Source: Methylobacterium cerastii
GTDB taxonomy: Bacteria > Pseudomonadota > Alphaproteobacteria > Rhizobiales > Beijerinckiaceae
Assembly: GCF_022179125.1 (NCBI RefSeq)
Contig: NZ_BPQG01000038.1
Location: forward strand, 1 to 49,328
DNA: 49,328 nt
Reading direction: 5' to 3'
Position numbers and translations under genes: made by a program. Positions 39,824 to 48,324 of this stretch are shown piece by piece. How positions within the stretch are numbered: position 1 is the first letter of the stretch; every line of letters begins with the position of its first letter. The notes beneath the pieces were generated by a model. The model saw nothing but the letters and a program-made list of their open reading frames with translations, was not told the DNA's origin and ran no database searches.

Positions 39824-40657
39824 ATGGTGCCCGTGCCGAACACCGTGTCCGCCCGCCGCGTCACGAAACCCCTGCGGGGCTTGATTCGCGGCGTCGCGCT
39901 GCTCACCGGGCTGTTCGTCCTGCCGAGCGCGGTGCTCGCCTACGCCGACCTCCTCCCGGCTCCGTTCGATTTCGGCTTCCACGACGCGGGCGCCGAGATC
40001 GACCTGCCGCACGTCGCCCGGCAGATCGCCATCGGCGCGCCGCTGCGCATCGTCGCCTTCGGCTCGTCCTCCACCGAGGGCATCGGCGCCAGCACGCCGG
40101 CCAACGCCTACCCCGCCCGCCTGCAGGCGGACCTGCGCGCCGCCCTGCCGAGCGTCGCCGCCAGCATCACGGTGCTGAACCGCGGCATCGGCGGCGAGCA
40201 CGTCGACGACATGCTGCGCCGCCTCGACCGCGACGTGATCGCCGCCGAGCCGCAGCTCGTGATCTGGCAGACCGGCAGCAACGACCCCCTTCGCGGCGTG
40301 TCCATCGAGCATTTCCGCGAGGCGACGGTGAGCGCCGTGCGCCGCATGCAGGAGGCCGGCATCGACGTGGTTCTGATGGAGCCGCAATGGTGCCCGAAGC
40401 TCGACGCCACCCCCGGCTCCGACCGCTTCCGCGACGCCGTGCGCGAGATCGGCGACGAACTCGACGTGCCGGTGATCCGCCGCGCCGACCTGATGCGCGG
40501 CTGGATCCGCGACGGCAAGCTGACCCACAACCAGCTCTTCTCCGCCGACGGCCTCCACATGGCCGACCGCGGCTACGCGATGCTCGCCAAGGCGGCAGCC
40601 GCCGCGATCATCGAGGATGCCGGCCGCGTCCAGGTCACCGAGGCGGTCGCCGAGTAA
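39824..40657 (+). CDS. SGNH/GDSL-family hydrolase, membrane-anchored or exported
   Basis: 277 residues. A hydrophobic N-terminal segment (GLIRGVALLTGLFVLPSAVLAYADLL) suggests a signal peptide or anchor. SGNH blocks: I, AFGSSSTEGIGAS with the nucleophile Ser; II, NRGIGGEHVDDML with Gly; III, WQTGSNDPL with Asn; V, SADGLHMADRGYAML with the Asp-x-x-His pair. The family contains esterases, lipases and carbohydrate deacetylases acting in the periplasm. The substrate is not evident. Confidence 0.88.
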   Translation: MVPVPNTVSARRVTKPLRGLIRGVALLTGLFVLPSAVLAYADLLPAPFDFGFHDAGAEIDLPHVARQIAIGAPLRIVAFGSSSTEGIGASTPANAYPARLQADLRAALPSVAASITVLNRGIGGEHVDDMLRRLDRDVIAAEPQLVIWQTGSNDPLRGVSIEHFREATVSAVRRMQEAGIDVVLMEPQWCPKLDATPGSDRFRDAVREIGDELDVPVIRRADLMRGWIRDGKLTHNQLFSADGLHMADRGYAMLAKAAAAAIIEDAGRVQVTEAVAE

Positions 40658-40667
40658 GGGCGGAGCT

Positions 40668-41033
40668 TCAGCGCTTCGGGTCGCCGCCCGGCCTGCCGAC
40701 CCGATCCCATTGCGCCTTCGCCTCGGCCGCCGGCTTCGTCAGCAGCACTTTGCCGTCCACCGTGCCGATCCACGCGATCGGGATGACGTGAGGCCGCCCG
40801 CCCGCATCCCGGTCGGTCCCGGCCAGGACGATGGTCCCGTCCTCGACCGTGTCGACCGTGCCCACATGCGCCCCGTCCGCGCCGACCACCTCCATGTGCG
40901 CGGTGACGCGGGCGGCTCCCGCCACCGGCGTGGTCTGCGCGAAGGCCGCGGGCGCGAGCAGGATCGCCGCGGCAGAAGCCAAGGCTCGGCAGGCGGCGGT
41001 TCGGCGAGGGGAGGCCTGTAAACGGTCCCGCAT
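40668..41033 (-). CDS. Exported DUF2171/PRC-barrel-like small protein
   Basis: 121 residues. A signal peptide (ALASAAAILLAPAAFAQ) precedes a small beta domain, HMEVVGADGAHVGTVDTVEDGTIVL, then HVIPIAWIGTVDGKVLLTK, the pattern of DUF2171. The ATG at 41033 has AGGAGA about 7 nt before it, better than an upstream start at 41075. It is convergent with the SGNH hydrolase gene, with 10 nt between the stops. The function is unknown. Confidence 0.75.
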   Translation of the reverse strand: MRDRLQASPRRTAACRALASAAAILLAPAAFAQTTPVAGAARVTAHMEVVGADGAHVGTVDTVEDGTIVLAGTDRDAGGRPHVIPIAWIGTVDGKVLLTKPAAEAKAQWDRVGRPGGDPKR

Positions 41034-41268
41034 GGGCGATCTCCTTCGATGCGTCGCGGTCGGCGTCCCTCCCAACCGCCCGCGCCCCGGCGCGTTTCCC
41101 CGTTTCCGCGCCGGCCGCGGCAGCCCCTGGCTCGCGGCTTGCCCGTGGGCCTTCGTGTCGAGGGCCGTTCCCGGCTAAAGCCCTTGGCGAGTGCCCGGAC
41201 ACGGGTTCGTCGCCGAAGCCTGTCATGAGGCGCGGCGACCGGCAGGACGCCGCAGGAACGGGGTGGGA

Positions 41269-42216
41269 ATGGACGGGCCGGAACGTATCGCGATCCTCGG
41301 CGTGCCGACCGAGGTCGGCACCAGCGAGCCCGGCTCCGTGATGGGCCCGGCCGCCCTGCGCACCGCCGGCCTCGTCCGCACCCTGCGCGACCTCGGCCAC
41401 GCGGTGGCCGACCACGGCGACGTGGTGCCCGACGGGCCGGCCGACGCCGTCGGCAGGCCGGCCGTCGCCGCCTGGACCCGCGCGCTCGCCCGGCGGGTCG
41501 AGGCCGCGCTCTATGCGGGCGACTTGCCCGTGGTCCTCGGCGGCGACCACAGCCTGTCGCTCGGGACCGTGGAGGGGGCGATGCGCCACTGCGCGCGGAC
41601 CGGCCGGCCGCTCTTCGTGCTCTGGCTCGACGCGCATGCCGACTTCAACACCCCCGAGACCTCGCCGTCGGGGAACCTGCACGGCATGCCCCTGGCGGCG
41701 CTCTGCGGCGAGCCCGGCTTGTCCGACCTGTTCGCCGACCCCGGCCGCCCCGCCCTCGACCCGACCCGCGTCCACCTGTTCGGCCTGCGCTCGATCGATG
41801 CCGGCGAGCGGGCGCTCGTGGCCGCGCGGAACGTCGAGGTCACCGACATGCGCCACATCGACGAGTTCGGCGTGGTGGCGCCGCTCCGGCGCAGCCTGGA
41901 GCGGGTCGCGGCGGCCTCGGGCCACCTGCATGTCAGCTTCGACATCGACTTCCTCGATCCCGGCCTCGCGCCGGCCGTCGGCACCACGGTGCCCGGCGGG
42001 GCGACGTTCCGCGAGGCGCACCTGATCATGGAGATGCTGCACGATTCCGGCCTCGTCGGCTCGCTCGACGTGGTCGAGCTCAACCCGTTCCTGGACGAGC
42101 GCGGCCGCAGCGCCCGCGTGCTGGTGGAACTGGTCGCCAGCCTGTTCGGCCGCCGCATCCTCGACCGCCCGACCCCGCCGATCGCCGCGGTGCCGGCGCC
42201 CGCGACGCGCGGATGA
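41269..42216 (+). CDS. rocF: Arginase
   Basis: About 315 residues of the ureohydrolase family. Mn-binding motifs: GGDHSLSLG (first His), WLDAHADFNTPETSPSGNLHGMPL, and SFDIDFLDPGLAPAVGT. The SPSGNLHGMPL wording is typical of true arginases rather than agmatinases. Arginase splits arginine to ornithine and urea. The ATG at 41269 is used, following GGGGTGGGA. Its last codons overlap the ureD start by 4 nt (ATGA), directly tying urea production to urease maturation. Confidence 0.92.
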   Translation: MDGPERIAILGVPTEVGTSEPGSVMGPAALRTAGLVRTLRDLGHAVADHGDVVPDGPADAVGRPAVAAWTRALARRVEAALYAGDLPVVLGGDHSLSLGTVEGAMRHCARTGRPLFVLWLDAHADFNTPETSPSGNLHGMPLAALCGEPGLSDLFADPGRPALDPTRVHLFGLRSIDAGERALVAARNVEVTDMRHIDEFGVVAPLRRSLERVAAASGHLHVSFDIDFLDPGLAPAVGTTVPGGATFREAHLIMEMLHDSGLVGSLDVVELNPFLDERGRSARVLVELVASLFGRRILDRPTPPIAAVPAPATRG

Positions 42217-43103
42217 GCGAGGGCCAGGCCCGACCCGACCCTGCGGGCGCCGCCGCGCCGGGCGCGGCCAGCCCGCCCTTGCGCCAGCGCTCGGTCGGCC
42301 GGGTGATGCTGCGCGTCGCGGCCGACGGGGTGGGGACGGCGACGCGGGTCGCGGACCTTGCCGAATCCGGCCCCTCGCGCCTGCGCTTCCCGCGCGCGCA
42401 TGGCGGCACCCCCGAGGCGATCCTGGTCAACACCGCCGGCGGCATCGCCTGCGGCGACGACTTCGCGGTCGCGGTCGCGCTGGAGGCCGGCGCCGACCTC
42501 GTCATGACCACGACCGCTGCGGAGAAGGTCTACCGCTCGGACGGGCCGGTGAGCGGAATCGCGAACCGCGTCGACCTCGGCCCGGGCGCCCGGCTCGCCT
42601 GGCTGCCGCAGGAGACGATCCTGTTCGACCGCGCCCGCCTGCGGCGCCGCTTCGAGGCCGACCTCGCGCCCGATGCCGGGCTACTGGTGTTCGAGGCCGT
42701 GGCCTTCGGCCGTGCCGCCCGCGGCGAGCGGGTGGAGGCGGGGCTGTTCGAGGACGTCTGGCGCATCCGGCGGGCCGGGCGCCTCGTCTACGCCGACAGC
42801 CTCCGCCTCGACGGCCCGATCGCCGCCCGCCTCGCGCGGCCCGCGATCGGCGGCGGCGCCGGGGCCTGCGCCACGTTGCTCGACCTTTCCCCCGGGGCGG
42901 AGGCGCGCCTGGACGAGGTTCGCGGCCTGCTGGCGGAAGGCGGCGCGAACGACGGCGCCGGCGTCGAGGCCGGCGCGAGCGCCTGGAACGGCCACCTCGC
43001 GATCCGGCTGCTCGCCGCCGATCTCGGGCCGCTGCGCGCCCTCGCCGCCCGCCTGCTCGTGCGCTACCGCGGCGTCCCGCTGCCGCGGGTGTGGCAGGCC
43101 TGA
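42213..43103 (+). CDS. ureD: Urease accessory protein UreD (UreH)
   Basis: 296 residues. LRFPRAHGGTPEAILVNTAGGIACGDDFAV, TTTAAEKVYRSDGP and LAWLPQETILFDRARL are characteristic of UreD, which with UreF and UreG inserts nickel into apo-urease. The length is normal for alphaproteobacteria. The urease structural genes ureABC usually follow directly, but here the gene is followed by a palindrome and two tRNAs. It is translationally coupled to arginase. Confidence 0.93.
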   Translation: MSEGQARPDPAGAAAPGAASPPLRQRSVGRVMLRVAADGVGTATRVADLAESGPSRLRFPRAHGGTPEAILVNTAGGIACGDDFAVAVALEAGADLVMTTTAAEKVYRSDGPVSGIANRVDLGPGARLAWLPQETILFDRARLRRRFEADLAPDAGLLVFEAVAFGRAARGERVEAGLFEDVWRIRRAGRLVYADSLRLDGPIAARLARPAIGGGAGACATLLDLSPGAEARLDEVRGLLAEGGANDGAGVEAGASAWNGHLAIRLLAADLGPLRALAARLLVRYRGVPLPRVWQA

Positions 43104-43116
43104 GGTTCGCGAGCTG

Positions 43117-43134
43117 TCGATCGCCAGCGATCGA
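43117..43134. terminator. Palindrome after ureD
   Basis: TCGATCGC (43117-43124) and GCGATCGA (43127-43134) are exact complements separated by CA, 13 nt beyond the ureD stop. A tight stem with no T tract. It may be a weak terminator or simply a palindromic site. The rest of 43135-43301 shows no gene. Confidence 0.35.
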
Positions 43135-43301
43135 GGGCGTCAGAAACCAAGGCCAGGGCTTTCGAGCGATTGCCCTGAGATACCGCCTCGCGGGCGTTGC
43201 TCAGCGCCCGCCTCGTCTGCTAGAGACCCCTCACCCCGCGCCGGCCGCCCGGCACGGGATCTTGCGGGCGCCCCGTTTCGACGGCGGCGCCGGAGCGACG
43301 A

Positions 43302-43375
43302 GGCCTCGTGGCGGAGTGGTTACGCAGAGGACTGCAAATCCTTGCACCCCGGTTCGATTCCGGGCGAGGCCTCCA
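43302..43375 (+). tRNA. tRNA-Cys (anticodon GCA)
   Basis: A complete cloverleaf: acceptor arms GGCCTCG and CGAGGCC, D loop with GTGGTTACG, anticodon stem-loop AGGACTGCAAATCCT with GCA at 43334-43336, T arm CCCCGGTTCGATTCCGGG, discriminator T and an encoded CCA at 43373-43375. Confidence 0.95.
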
Positions 43376-43639
43376 TCGCACGACCCCGCGACCGTCGTTT
43401 CCCGATCGATCCTTCCCTTCGCGATCCACCGCCTGCGCCATGCGTCTCGCGCGCCGCGAGCGGCTGTCCGCCCGCGTTCCGCGGTCTGGCGCCCTCCCCG
43501 GCACGGGTCCGTGTGGCCCGGGCGCAACGCCGCCGCCGCGGGTTCCTGCGCGCCGCCCTGCGCGCCGCCCGCGAAATGCGAAACATCCGCCCGAGGCCCT
43601 TGCGCCCCGCAACGGCGCTGTGTAGAGCACCCCCCGTGA

Positions 43640-43715
43640 TCCCCGATAGCTCAGTTGGTAGAGCAGGCGACTGTTAATCGCCTTGTCGCAGGTTCGAGTC
43701 CTGCTCGGGGAGCCA
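43640..43715 (+). tRNA. tRNA-Asn (anticodon GTT)
   Basis: A complete 76-nt tRNA: acceptor arms TCCCCGA and TCGGGGA, D arm TAGCTCAGTTGGTAGAGCA, anticodon stem GGCGACTGTTAATCGCC with GTT at 43673-43675, T arm with GGTTCGAGTCC, discriminator G and encoded CCA. Its 3' end is the likely integration site of the element that follows. The gene is intact, so the element restores or keeps the tRNA end. Confidence 0.95.
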
Positions 43716-44834
43716 TCACCCTTTCAAGCCATTCTTCAGGTTGATCTTTTCGCCCTGAACCCCGCACCGGGTCAGGTGGTGCGGGGATAGACATTCGCGC
43801 CGCAGCCCTCTCCGCGACCCGTTCGGCGAGCTTCGCTCTGTTGGCGCCGCGTACGTAGGTCGCGCTTTCCCGACTGCCCTCTGCCCATCCGAACCAGGCA
43901 TTCAGCTCAGCCTCTGTGGCGCCCTCCTCCGCCGCGCGCCTCGCGCCCGCCTTGCGCAGGCCGTGGGCGGTGCCAGGAACGCCGGCACCCGGCACGCCTC
44001 GCGGAACCAGTTGCCGAAGCTCTCCTTCGTCATGGGACGGCCGCGCTCGCCGGCGATGAACGTGAGGTCGCCGACAGGGCCTGCCGCGAGCGTCGCCGCC
44101 AATGCGGGTAGCACCCGGATCGACACGTCCTGGCTGGTCTTCTCCGTTGCGAGGCGCAGGACGCCGTTGCGTAGGTGCGGCCGGCCGATCCGTGCGGCAT
44201 CACCGCGCCGCAGTCCGGTGTAGAGCAGGACATCGAGGGCGACGCGCTCCCGCGTGCCGAGTGGCCATCGCGCCTCGAAGCGCGCCACCTCCTCCTCGGT
44301 CCACGTGTGAAAGCCGTTGCGGTCGTTCGGGCCGCCGAGGAGCTTCACAGCATGCGTGGGGTCGCTGGTAGCGTGGCCGTGCTCGACAGCCCATGCGAAG
44401 AGCCCTCGCATCGTCTTGAGCCAGTTGTTGGCGCCGTGGGGCTTCTCGCGCCGGCGCTCCATGCCTTCCTGGATCGACCGCTTGTTGATCGCCGATACCG
44501 GTTCGTGCCCGGCGATGGCAACCGTCGCCTTCAGGATGCCGCTGCGCTGGCCGCGCGTTGCGATGGACAGGTCCTTCGTCCAAGCGCTGTGGAGCATGTA
44601 CCGCTCGATCAGCCACTTCAGCGTGCCGGCACCCGGGGCAGGCGTGGCGGGCTCGACCAGGGCGCGGCCGTCGACTGCGGCGCGGTACTCTTCCCAGAAC
44701 GCGGTCGACCCATACTCGGCTCTAAGCCTGATCCGCGGACCAGCACCGCGCCGCACGTACCAGACCACGTTTCCATGGCGGCTCGTCTCGCGGAGCAGGA
44801 AGGGCGGGCGCGGGCGCGGCATCTCGATGGTCAT
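43651..44834 (-). pseudogene. int: Tyrosine recombinase (integrase), apparently frameshifted
   Basis: From the ATG at 44834 the frame encodes an N-terminal SAM-like core (TLKWLIERYMLHSAW, NWLKTMRGLFAWAVEHGHA) and the first catalytic Arg in LLYTGLRRGDAARI, then ends off-family after WFREACR. The next frame continues the family exactly with AGVPGTAHGLRKAGARRAAEEG (His-x-x-Arg) and YVRGANRAKLAERVAERA, whose Tyr is the probable nucleophile. One missing G in the GGG at about 43987-43989 would join them. The second frame runs into tRNA-Asn and stops at 43651. A sequencing error or programmed shifting would leave it functional. Confidence 0.8.
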
Positions 44835-45028
44835 AGGATCACTACACGGTCCCTGTCCGCAACCCGCTCAGTTTCGGGCACAGAGGCCTCGGAGCTGTCG
44901 GCCACCGTTTCCACGGCAATTCCATCGGCGCGCACGATCACGCGGAGCACCGGCAACCCGGCCGCCTGCATTGCCCGGATTGCGCGCGCGATATCGGCCT
45001 GTGTGACGCTGGCAGCGCGGCGCGGCAT
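44831..45028 (-). CDS. Small protein upstream of the integrase
   Basis: 65 residues, MPRRAASVTQADIARAIRAMQ at the N terminus, then VLRVIVRADGIAVETVAD. The first part looks like a short DNA-binding or coupling helix; no named family can be assigned. Its stop overlaps the integrase ATG by 4 nt (ATGA), so it is real by context and translationally coupled. Proteins of this kind often precede integrases in alphaproteobacterial prophages. Confidence 0.65.
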   Translation of the reverse strand: MPRRAASVTQADIARAIRAMQAAGLPVLRVIVRADGIAVETVADSSEASVPETERVADRDRVVIL

Positions 45029-45081
45029 CTACGTGCGCCCTCGACCACGAAGCTTGGCGAACGGTTTAAGGCCGGCGGCCA

Positions 45082-46017
45082 TCAGCCTGTCCTCGTCATC
45101 AGGGCGAGCGTCGGCCGCTCAGTGAGATGCTGGATGTCGAACTCGGCGAGGACGTGGTCCGGCACCTTCGTCCGCGGGTCGTCGGGCGGCTCGGTGAGAT
45201 GCTGGTAGGGCCAGTGCCCGCCACGGCTCTTCCAGACGCTCAGGCGGTTCCGCCATTCGCTATCGGGCACCTTGGCGAGCCGGGCGCGCTGATCGGGCCC
45301 CTCGCCTCCCTCCTGAGCCTCAGGACCTTGAGTGAAGCGTTCGAAGCGACCCTGATTGAGCCAGGTCGTAGCCTGGGCGACGAACTCGCTTCCGATCCTG
45401 CCCTTCGTCCGAAGCTCGGCGGCATAGGCTCGAACGGCACGAAGGATCGCTGCCGGCTCGGCCCCATCACGGACCGCCTTGGCGTAGGCCCGAACGGCCG
45501 TCTTCCGGGGATTGTCGCCATCCCGTTTCGGATAGGCTTGCCAGAACTCGGCGAAGCCGTCCGGGTCCGCCCCCTTGGGGGCCTTAGGGGGTATTGTAGC
45601 TGTAGCTGTAGCTGCTTTCGTTTTGCTTTCCGTTTGCTTTTCGTTTTCAGAACCTTTTGCTTTGCCTGGATCGTTGTCCGGCAATGACTTAGGTCGGCCA
45701 CCGAGCTTCCCGGCGGAACGCCTTTTCTCGATTTTTCCCTCAACGAATTCGTGCTCGCGGGTAACCTGTTCGTTGGCCCAAAGGCCTTCGCTCAGGGTCC
45801 AAAGCGCCGTGACTGCGGGCTTGAGACTGGCCCAGCGCTTCCCGGTAATGCCCAGCATACGGGCCAACTTGGCGTCGTCGTCGGGCAGCCGGCAGCCGGG
45901 CGAGCGCCAAGCATAGATCTGCAGGCGGAAATGCACGGCCTGCTGCTCAAGGGTGAGGTGCGCGGTGTCGGCGAGGTAGCGGTCCACGCCTACCGGCATC
46001 GTTGGGAAGGAACTCAT
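45082..46017 (-). CDS. DUF1376 (YdaU-like) phage-type replication protein
   Basis: 311 residues. The N-terminal domain (YLADTAHLTLEQQAVHFRLQIYAWRSPG, LPDDDAKLARMLGITGKRW) is the DUF1376/YdaU fold common in prophage replication regions. A low-complexity, charged linker (GKAKGSENEKQTESKTKAA) separates it from a C-terminal replication-protein-like part (FAEFWQAYPKRDGDNPRKTAVRAYAKAV, EFVAQATTWLNQGRFE). It probably loads or recruits the DnaB encoded just upstream, whose stop overlaps its ATG by 4 nt. Confidence 0.85.
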   Translation of the reverse strand: MSSFPTMPVGVDRYLADTAHLTLEQQAVHFRLQIYAWRSPGCRLPDDDAKLARMLGITGKRWASLKPAVTALWTLSEGLWANEQVTREHEFVEGKIEKRRSAGKLGGRPKSLPDNDPGKAKGSENEKQTESKTKAATATATIPPKAPKGADPDGFAEFWQAYPKRDGDNPRKTAVRAYAKAVRDGAEPAAILRAVRAYAAELRTKGRIGSEFVAQATTWLNQGRFERFTQGPEAQEGGEGPDQRARLAKVPDSEWRNRLSVWKSRGGHWPYQHLTEPPDDPRTKVPDHVLAEFDIQHLTERPTLALMTRTG

Positions 46018-47426
46018 CGAGTTACCTCCGCCAACACGTTGCAGGCGATGTCGCAGAAGCAGGTGACCCGGATCGTCGGCCCCGAGCGCTGCTTCAGGAT
46101 CTCGATCTCAAGCTCGTTCTGACAATTAGAGAGGCAGATATCCTCCTCGTCCGTCCGGCCGACCTTGTGCTCCAGGTAGTAGGACTCCCGGAACAGCCCA
46201 AGGACGACATCGGCATCCTGCTCGATCGAACCGCTATCTCGCAGATCGGACAGAAGGGGGCGCTTGTCCGGCCTCTTCTCCACCTCGCGGTTGAGCTGGC
46301 ACAGGCCGACTACGGGGATGCCGAGTTCCTTCGCCAGCCCCTTCAGGCCGGACGAGATCTCGGTCATCTCCTGCACCCGGTTGCCCGAGTAGCGCTTGGA
46401 GGGGCGGATCAGGCCGATATGGTCCACGACGATCGCCGCGAGCGGTTTGCCCTGGCGTTCGGCCTGCAGGCGCATTTGCCGGGCTCTGGCGGCGATCTGC
46501 GCGAGGGTGAGCCCGGCCTGTGGCTCGATCCAGAGCGGGATGCCGGCACAGGTGCGCTGTGCCTTGATCAGCCGCTCCATCGCTTCGTTCGAGAGACTGC
46601 TGGCGTCGGCGATGGCTCGATAGGAGATCACGTCCTGCGCCCGCGGATCGTAGGCGACGGCGGCCATGACGCGCTCGCTGAGTTCGCTGGCATCCATTTC
46701 CATGGAGAAGAAGCCGACCGGGCCGGAATGCCGGGCTGCGGAAATGGCGACGTGCAGGCCTACCGTTGTCTTGCCCATTGCCGGCCGCCCGGCGAGGATC
46801 ACGAGCTGTCCGCCACGCATCCCCAGGGTCGCTCCGTCAAGCCTCGGAACGCCGTAGGGGACTCCGCGAGGCGCAGCCCCTTGCCGAACCTGATTGGCGC
46901 GGGCGAGGACGTTGGCAGCACTGGCACCCAATGAGACGCGGCGCGCGTGTTCGGCGAGCGCTGCACTGGCTACTGCGTCCAGTGCCTCGATCATGTTGCC
47001 GGCGGTCTCTGCCGGATCGTGGACGGTGCTGCCCGTCATCGCGGCGATGCCGATCTGCGCCGTCTCAATCACGGTCCGCATCCGAGCGGCCTGGGTAATC
47101 AAACGGGCGTAGCTCGGGGCATTGCTGACGGTGGTGGCACCGTGCATCAGGTTGATGAGGTACTGGCCGACCGTGATGCCGCCGAGATCGGCATCGCCGA
47201 GGACAGCCTTCATCAGACCGAGGTCGATCGCCTCGCCGGCATCTCTGCGGGTGACCATCGCGGCGAAAATCTGCTGGTGCACCGCGTCGGAGAAGTCGTC
47301 CGGCTGGACGAACTCCCGAGCCCGATCGATTGCATCGTTGTGGTGTAAGATCGCGCCAAGGAGCCCCTGCTCAGAGTCGAAGGCGTTCGGCAGTACCGGG
47401 TCGAGCGTGGCGGAGAGCGCGTTCAT
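46014..47426 (-). CDS. dnaB: Replicative DNA helicase DnaB, element-encoded
   Basis: 470 residues. The N-terminal DnaB domain (NAFDSEQGLLGAILHHNDAI, FSDAVHQQIFAAMV) is followed by the RecA-like helicase domain with Walker A LAGRPAMGKTT, FFSMEMDASELSERVMA, Walker B IVVDHIGLI and GLCQLNREVEKRPDKRPLLSDLRDSGSIEQDAD. All catalytic motifs are intact. Chromosomal copies are usually next to other genes; this one is in the replication string of the element, coupled by 4-nt overlaps on both sides. Confidence 0.93.
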   Translation of the reverse strand: MNALSATLDPVLPNAFDSEQGLLGAILHHNDAIDRAREFVQPDDFSDAVHQQIFAAMVTRRDAGEAIDLGLMKAVLGDADLGGITVGQYLINLMHGATTVSNAPSYARLITQAARMRTVIETAQIGIAAMTGSTVHDPAETAGNMIEALDAVASAALAEHARRVSLGASAANVLARANQVRQGAAPRGVPYGVPRLDGATLGMRGGQLVILAGRPAMGKTTVGLHVAISAARHSGPVGFFSMEMDASELSERVMAAVAYDPRAQDVISYRAIADASSLSNEAMERLIKAQRTCAGIPLWIEPQAGLTLAQIAARARQMRLQAERQGKPLAAIVVDHIGLIRPSKRYSGNRVQEMTEISSGLKGLAKELGIPVVGLCQLNREVEKRPDKRPLLSDLRDSGSIEQDADVVLGLFRESYYLEHKVGRTDEEDICLSNCQNELEIEILKQRSGPTIRVTCFCDIACNVLAEVTR

Positions 47427-47659
47427 CGTGATGCCTCCCGCTCGGCTGCGTGAAGCGCCTCGATCAAAGCCGGCACCCGATCCAACGTGAGGCAGAACCC
47501 TGCCTTGGTGGGAAAGGGATCGCCGCGCTGAGGCTTTGACAAATCGAAGACGCGAAGGTCCACCAAGGGAGGACCGCCGCCCGGGCGCACGAGCTGCACA
47601 CGCACTTCCGCAAAATTATTCTTCTGGATGGTGGCGACCGTGCGCGGGGTTCCCGTCAT
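47423..47659 (-). CDS. PC4/p15-like single-stranded DNA-binding protein
   Basis: 78 residues. TVATIQKNNFAEVRVQLVRPGG, then LVDLRVFDL and PTKAGFCLTLDRVPALIEALHAAE match the transcriptional coactivator p15 (PC4) family, small dimers that bind single-stranded DNA. In bacterial elements they are thought to act in replication. The ATG at 47659 overlaps the stop of the preceding small gene and its own stop overlaps the dnaB ATG, each by 4 nt. It may replace an SSB for this replicon. Confidence 0.8.
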   Translation of the reverse strand: MTGTPRTVATIQKNNFAEVRVQLVRPGGGPPLVDLRVFDLSKPQRGDPFPTKAGFCLTLDRVPALIEALHAAEREASR

Positions 47660-47856
47660 GCGCGGCACCGCCAGTCGTCGCGAGAAGGAAACGCCAAATC
47701 GGCAAGGGCTCCAGCCGTGGCAGGCGGGAGGCCGAAGCGTCGGGCGATGAATAAGTCTTGTCGAAGGGGACGAACCGCCGTATCTCTCTGATCGCAAGCC
47801 GCCACAGCTGCATTCGAGAGCCCTGCGTTCGCCCCGCGCGTCGCGGGGTTTCTCAT
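47656..47856 (-). CDS. Small protein of the element replication operon
   Basis: 66 residues, MRNPATRGANAGLSNAAVAA, then FIARRFGLPPATAGALADLAF. No family is recognised; the middle part resembles a helix-turn-helix-like segment. It is supported by AGGAA about 7 nt before the ATG and by a 4-nt overlap with the PC4-like gene, which continues a chain of coupled genes. Confidence 0.55.
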   Translation of the reverse strand: MRNPATRGANAGLSNAAVAACDQRDTAVRPLRQDLFIARRFGLPPATAGALADLAFPSRDDWRCRA

Positions 47857-47936
47857 TTCTGTTTCCTGCTGATAAGCGCCGGCCGGACGGCTCGGCGCGG
47901 TGATCCAGCGGGACGCGCCCGCCGGGATGGGCGGGG

Positions 47937-48146
47937 TTAGGCGGCGATCGGCTCGGGCTTCATGCCGGCCACCTGGGCAGCCACATCCGCAGGGATCACG
48001 ACGCGCCGGCCGATGCTGGTGGCGTGGATCTCTTTGCGGTCGATCGCGCGATAGATGGCATTCCGAGACACCCCGAGGGCTTTCGCCAGAAGCGGGACGC
48101 TGACGCCTGTTCCGTTGTCGATGGCCGTCTTCAAGGGCTCGTACAT
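47937..48146 (-). CDS. Helix-turn-helix protein, excisionase/AlpA-like
   Basis: 69 residues. VPLLAKALGVSRNAIYRAIDRKEIHATSIGRRVVIPADV is a MerR/excisionase-type winged helix with the typical RR..IP wing. Such proteins act as excisionases or as activators of integrase and replication genes. The ATG at 48146 is chosen because GGAGG lies 5 nt upstream; ATG 48158 is possible. It heads the leftward operon and faces the divergent ribbon-helix-helix gene across the 48.2 kb regulatory region. Confidence 0.85.
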   Translation of the reverse strand: MYEPLKTAIDNGTGVSVPLLAKALGVSRNAIYRAIDRKEIHATSIGRRVVIPADVAAQVAGMKPEPIAA

Positions 48147-48164
48147 GCTCGCCTCCATCAATTC

Positions 48165-48267
48165 GTAAACGCCAGCGTATTTTTTACCCTAAATCGCCTG
48201 TGCCGAGACCGCAAGGGCCTCACGCCCTTGGGGTATCTAGGGCGCCCAGGCAACTGCTAGCGTTTAC
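48165..48267. promoter_or_regulatory. Divergent control region with paired 12-mer inverted sites
   Basis: GTAAACGCCAGC (48165-48176) and GCTAGCGTTTAC (48256-48267) are inverted copies differing at one base, lying at the two edges of the region between the leftward HTH gene and the rightward RHH gene. Between them are an AT-rich promoter-like patch (GTATTTTTTACCCTAAAT) and a perfect hairpin, CAAGGGC/GCCCTTG (48212-48218 and 48224-48230). This looks like an operator pair of a genetic switch. Confidence 0.6.
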
Positions 48268-48324
48268 ATCGCGTCGCGGCGTTGGTAGGAGGCAGGAGGC
48301 GCGCGAGAGACAGGAGGAGCTTTG

